Origin: Streptomyces albipurpureus
Lineage (GTDB): Bacteria > Actinomycetota > Actinomycetes > Streptomycetales > Streptomycetaceae
Length of the DNA: 56,233 bases
Direction of reading: 5' to 3'
Assembly (NCBI RefSeq): GCF_023701525.1
Contig: NZ_JAMQAW010000005.1
Coordinates: 1-56,233, forward strand
The position numbers and the translations under genes are program-made. This document shows, one piece after another, positions 52,754 to 56,233 of the stretch. The stretch's first letter is position 1. The number at the start of each line of letters is the position of its first letter. Under the pieces are notes generated by a model. The model was not told the DNA's origin, made no database searches, and worked only from the letters and a program-made list of their open reading frames with translations.

Positions 52754-55249
52754 TTACTGACCTGCGCTGTCCACGACCGCGGACCACTCGTTGAGGAGTG
52801 CCTGGGCCGAAGCGTCATCGGGGCCTTCTGCCCACAAATGAGTGACAGCCTCCGATGGATCCGGCAGCACCATCACCCATCGCCCGTCGGGTTCGACCAC
52901 GCGCACACCGTCGGTGGTGTCCACCTGTCGCTCACCGGCGGCCTCGACGACGCTCCTCATGACGAGCCCCTTGACCGCCCATGGAGTGGCGACATCCCGC
53001 TTGAGGACATGCGCACGGGGAATCCGTGCGTCGATCTGACTCAACGTGAGTTGGGTACGGGCCACCAGGCCCACCAACCGCACCAGGGCCGCCGTACCGT
53101 CGAACACGCTGCTGAACTCCGGCACGATGAATCCGCCGCGCCCATCACCACCGAAGATCGTGGTCTCCTCACGGCCCACCCTGGTGAGATCGTCCGGTGA
53201 GGTCGTCGTCCACTCCACCTGGGTGCCGTGGTAGGCCGCCACCTGCTCCGCGATGCGGGTGGTGGTCACCGGTAGCGCCACCCTCCCACTGCGTCGCTCG
53301 GCGGCGACCAGGTCGAGCAGGACCAGCAGCGCACGATCGTCCTCGACGATTCGGCCGCGTTCGTCCACGAGCGAGAGCCGCTCGCCGACGGGGTCGAACC
53401 GTACGCCGAAGGCGGCCCGGGCGGACGCCACGATCTCTCCGAGACGGACCAGACCGGCACGGCGTGTCTCCGCCGTTTCGGTGGGCCTGGCCTCGTCGAG
53501 TCCTGGATTGATGGTCAAGGCGTCAACCCCGAGCCGTCCCAGCAGACTGGGGAGAACGAGCCCCGCGCTGCCGTTGGAGGCATCGACGACGACCTTCAGC
53601 CCTGACTCGGCGATACCGGTGGTGTCCACGTTGCGCAGCAGCGAGCCGGTGTACGAATCGAAGACGCTGGCCGGGAAGTACAGGTCCCCGATCTCGCCCG
53701 GGAAGGCCCGTCGATACTCCTGGCGCGCGTAGACGCGATCCAGCTTGCGCTGGCCTCCTTGGGAGAGGTCGGCGCCGCGCTCGTCGAAGAACATGATGTC
53801 GACCGAGTCCGGGACTCCCGGCGAGGTACGAATCATGATCCCGCCGGCGCTACCGCGCGCGGTCTGCTGGCGAGCCACGGGTAGTGGCACGTTCTCCAGG
53901 TCCCTTACGTCGATGGCACTGGCCTGGAGCGCGGAGATCATGGCACGTTTCAACGCTCGGGCACCCCGAGAGTGGTCACGGGCCGTGGTGACGGTGGACC
54001 CCTTCTTCAGGGTCGTCGCGTACGCCCCGGCGAGACGGACGGCCAGCTCCGGTGTGATCTCCACGTTGAGGATCCCGGAGACCCCTCTGGTACCGAAGAG
54101 GTGCGCCTGTCCCCTCGACTCCCAGATGACGGAGGTGTTGACGAAGGCTCCGGCCTCGATCGTCTTGAACGGGTACACCCGCACATTGCCCTGCACGATC
54201 GATTCTTCACCGATGAGACACTCATCGCCGATGACGGCGCCGTCCTCGATCCGAGCGGACCGCATGATGTCGGTGTTCTTGCCGATCACGCAACCGCGCA
54301 GATTGCAGTGCTCTCCGATGTAGACGTTGTCGTGGATGACGGCCCGATGGAGAAAGGCGCCGGTCTTCACGACGACATTGGAGCCGACGACGGTGTGCTC
54401 CCGCATCTCCACATCGGCTTCGACCTTGGCGTAGTCACCGATGTAGAGCGGCCCGCGGAGTACGGCGTCGGGGTGCACCTCGGCGCCCTCGGCAACCCAC
54501 ACTCCGGGAGAGATCTCAAATCCGTCGATCTCCACGTCGACCTTGCCCTCAAGGACATCGGCCTGGGCCTTCACATAGCTCTCATGGGTGCCGACGTCCT
54601 CCCAGTAGCCCTCGGCGATATAGCCGTAGATCGGCTTGCCGTCCTTCATGAGCTGCGGGAACACATCTCCGGACCAGTCAACGGAGGTATCGGCCTCGAC
54701 ATAGTCGAAGACCTCGGGCTCCATGACATAGATCCCTGTGTTCACGGTGTCCGAGAAGACCTGACCCCAGGTTGGTTTCTCCAGGAAACGTTCGACCTTT
54801 CCAGCTTCATCGACGATGGTGATGCCAAATTCCAGCGGATTGGGTACACGGGTCAGACATACGGTGACCAGTGCGCCCTTCTCCTTGTGGAAGGCGATCA
54901 GATCGGTGAGATCAAAGTCGGTGAGGGCATCACCGGAGATGACGAGGAATGTGTCGTCCTTCAGCGCTTCCTCGGCATTCTTCACACTGCCTGCGGTGCC
55001 GAGTGGCTTCTCCTCATTGGCATAGGTGAGCTCCATTCCGAGCTCTTCTCCATCACCGAAGTAGTTCTTCACCAGGGAGGCGAGGAACTGCACGGTGACA
55101 ACGGTCTCAGTGAGCCCGTGCCGCTTCAACAGCCTCAGCACATGCTCCATGATCGGCCTATTCACGACCGGTAGGAGTGGCTTGGGCATGCTTGAAGTCA
55201 TGGGGCGAAGCCGGGTGCCTTCGCCACCGGCCATTACGACGGCCTTCAT
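52754..55249 (-). CDS. Nucleotidyltransferase - left-handed beta-helix - phosphomannomutase-like fusion
   Basis: This 831-residue three-part protein has: a nucleotide-sugar transferase ([30 protein letters not shown]; residues 1-240); hexapeptide beta-helix repeats (about 245-370); and a C-terminal phosphohexomutase-like domain. The mutase part has Ser427 in RDHSR at the phosphoserine position, but its metal loop reads FDPVGER, lacking the usual DxDxDR acids. The first half probably makes GDP- or ADP/UDP-sugars for cell-envelope glycans; the mutase half may be regulatory (inference). In mycobacteria a related gene sits elsewhere, while here it precedes the DUF881 block. Confidence 0.9.
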   Translation of the reverse strand: MKAVVMAGGEGTRLRPMTSSMPKPLLPVVNRPIMEHVLRLLKRHGLTETVVTVQFLASLVKNYFGDGEELGMELTYANEEKPLGTAGSVKNAEEALKDDTFLVISGDALTDFDLTDLIAFHKEKGALVTVCLTRVPNPLEFGITIVDEAGKVERFLEKPTWGQVFSDTVNTGIYVMEPEVFDYVEADTSVDWSGDVFPQLMKDGKPIYGYIAEGYWEDVGTHESYVKAQADVLEGKVDVEIDGFEISPGVWVAEGAEVHPDAVLRGPLYIGDYAKVEADVEMREHTVVGSNVVVKTGAFLHRAVIHDNVYIGEHCNLRGCVIGKNTDIMRSARIEDGAVIGDECLIGEESIVQGNVRVYPFKTIEAGAFVNTSVIWESRGQAHLFGTRGVSGILNVEITPELAVRLAGAYATTLKKGSTVTTARDHSRGARALKRAMISALQASAIDVRDLENVPLPVARQQTARGSAGGIMIRTSPGVPDSVDIMFFDERGADLSQGGQRKLDRVYARQEYRRAFPGEIGDLYFPASVFDSYTGSLLRNVDTTGIAESGLKVVVDASNGSAGLVLPSLLGRLGVDALTINPGLDEARPTETAETRRAGLVRLGEIVASARAAFGVRFDPVGERLSLVDERGRIVEDDRALLVLLDLVAAERRSGRVALPVTTTRIAEQVAAYHGTQVEWTTTSPDDLTRVGREETTIFGGDGRGGFIVPEFSSVFDGTAALVRLVGLVARTQLTLSQIDARIPRAHVLKRDVATPWAVKGLVMRSVVEAAGERQVDTTDGVRVVEPDGRWVMVLPDPSEAVTHLWAEGPDDASAQALLNEWSAVVDSAGQ

Positions 55250-55360
55250 GTCGGAAGCGTCCTCCTTGAGAGACGACGGTCAGCCGACTTCACTCGTCCA
55301 AAGAGGCCCTCTTGGCGTCATGCGCGGCCGGCCACACTGCACGGCTCCGCATCGACGAGG

Positions 55361-55969
55361 TCAATCGGCCATTGCGTCCGCCTTGACAAGTCGGCGGACC
55401 TGGACCACATACAGCATCCCTGCCCACCAATACAGAGTTGTACCCCATCCGGCGAAGGCCCATCCGAAAATAGCAGCGAGTGACGCAAGCCATCCAGTTC
55501 CGTCACTCAGCAGTAGCAAGGGGAAGGCGTACATCAGGTTGAAGGTGGCGGCCTTGCCGAGGAAGTTCACCTGGGGTGGTGGATAACCGTGCCGACGGAG
55601 GATTCCCACCATCACCAACAGCATCACCTCGCGTGCCAAAAGGGCCGCGGTGAGCCACAGGGGCAGGATGTCGCGCCATGTGAGACCCACGAGAGTGGAC
55701 AGGATGTACAACCTGTCCGCGGCCGGATCGAGAAGGCGCCCAAGTTTGCTGACCTGGTTCCAGCTCCGGGCGAGCTTCCCGTCGAGATAGTCACTGATCC
55801 CGCTCAGCATCAGTACCAGCAACGCCCAACCATCGCTCTTCGGCCCACCGAACTCGGGGCGGAGGATCAGCCACAGGAAGAGCGGTACGCCGGCAAGGCG
55901 GGCCATGCTGAGGATGTTGGGGATGGTGAGTACCCGGTCCGTCTGAACGCGGGTCTCTTGGACCTCCAC
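55361..55969 (-). CDS. CDP-alcohol phosphatidyltransferase, PgsA2-like
   Basis: This 202-residue membrane enzyme has the full CDP-OH-transferase motif DYLDGKLAR-x8-GRLLDPAADR and about five membrane helices. It would transfer a phosphatidyl group from CDP-diacylglycerol to an alcohol such as glycerol-3-phosphate or an inositol derivative. The GTG at 55969 follows AGGAGG. It lies 111 bp upstream of the nucleotidyltransferase gene, same strand, probably cotranscribed. Corresponds by position to mycobacterial pgsA2. Confidence 0.93.
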   Translation of the reverse strand: MEVQETRVQTDRVLTIPNILSMARLAGVPLFLWLILRPEFGGPKSDGWALLVLMLSGISDYLDGKLARSWNQVSKLGRLLDPAADRLYILSTLVGLTWRDILPLWLTAALLAREVMLLVMVGILRRHGYPPPQVNFLGKAATFNLMYAFPLLLLSDGTGWLASLAAIFGWAFAGWGTTLYWWAGMLYVVQVRRLVKADAMAD

Positions 55970-56130
55970 CCGGGGGCCTCCTGTGGGGAACGTGCTGACG
56001 TTACTGCTTGAGCTTAGCCTCAGCCACTAGGGTGAAGGGCACAGGGGTATGGCGCGTCCAAGGGTTATCCCCGCGATGAGCAGGGCCTTTTGTGGAATGA
56101 GCGTCGGCGATGAGGCCAGGTAAACGCGAA

Positions 56131-56160
56131 AGGGCCCTGTACCAATTGGTACAGGGCCCT
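56131..56160 (-). terminator. rRNA operon terminator, perfect 30-bp palindrome
   Basis: AGGGCCCTGTACCAA is followed directly by its exact reverse complement (15 + 15). It lies 11 bp beyond the 5S 3' end in the direction of rRNA transcription and is followed by TTTCGCGTTT. Confidence 0.9.
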
Positions 56161-56171
56161 CACACAATGAT

Positions 56172-56233
56172 TGTTCGGCGGTGTCCTACTCTCCCACAGG
56201 GTCCCCCCTGCAGTACCATCGGCGCTGAAAGGC
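56172..56233 (-). rRNA. rrf: 5S ribosomal RNA, 3' part (5' end beyond window)
   Basis: Read on the minus strand, the last 62 bases match the 3' half of actinobacterial 5S rRNA: GCGCCGATGGTACTGC, GGGGGGACCC, GTGGGAGAGTAGGAC and the CGCCGAAC end. The rest of the rRNA operon (23S, 16S) would lie to the right. The exact 3' end is uncertain by a base or two. Confidence 0.96.

Noticed and set aside
1..56233. CRISPR array, tRNA genes or prophage attachment site
   Set aside because: No regularly spaced repeats, no cloverleaf with CCA-type ends and no integrase gene were found on reading both strands.

Overview
The window is high-GC actinobacterial chromosome, almost certainly Streptomyces. Evidence: strong G/C bias at third codon positions, GTG/TTG starts, a streptomycete-type 5S rRNA end, a PRC-barrel/dinB/gcvP neighbourhood, and a garA-merR-DUF151-merR block. 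No CRISPR array, tRNA gene or intact insertion sequence was seen.

Region 1 (1-10033) is the edge of a non-ribosomal peptide cluster. On the minus strand an acyl carrier protein, a ketosynthase, a ketosynthase-like chain-length-factor partner, an MbtH protein and a giant NRPS (C-A-PCP-C-A, running off the left end) lie head to tail. A SyrP/TauD-type Fe(II)/2-oxoglutarate hydroxylase is divergent. The first A domain carries the exact threonine specificity code; the second has a partial Asp/Asn-like code. Best reading: a lipopeptide or depsipeptide whose N-terminal Thr is capped by a type II PKS-made polyenoyl or cinnamoyl-type acid, with a hydroxylated residue. A terminator-like hairpin separates mbtH from the NRPS gene.

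Region 2 (10495-21706) holds a lone NUDIX hydrolase and then a probable biological-conflict island. A tightly coupled plus-strand operon encodes a dynamin-like P-loop GTPase, a second GTPase, a tail-anchored membrane protein, an unknown adaptor-like protein and a TPR-CHAT (caspase-like) protease with an intact His/Cys dyad. Tail-to-tail with it lies a minus-strand pair: a C-terminally four-TM protein resembling the CATRA family and a small acidic partner. This is the most unusual system in the window.

Region 3 (22066-41675) is ordinary accessory and housekeeping material: an S9 dipeptidyl peptidase, a Tat/lipoprotein Rieske protein, a LysR regulator divergent from a DMT exporter, a MocR regulator divergent from a PPOX-family flavoprotein, two more DMT exporters, a Clp-N protein, a PadR regulator, a PhzF-like isomerase, a CPBP membrane protease, a VWA lipid- or membrane-anchored protein, a GCS2-type ligase and small Streptomyces proteins. 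Two small genes here appear broken by frameshifts.

Region 4 (41838-56233) is conserved core: gcvP behind a tandem glycine riboswitch, a PRC-barrel protein, dinB with a C-terminal extension, and a minus-strand block (pgsA-like, nucleotidyltransferase/phosphomannomutase-like fusion, DUF881, small basic membrane protein, DUF881, GarA-like FHA protein, FtsR-like MerR, DUF151, MerR). It matches the mycobacterial Rv1822-Rv1832 order except that gcvH is absent. The window ends in the 3' part of a 5S rRNA gene, transcribed leftwards and followed by a perfect 30-bp terminator palindrome.
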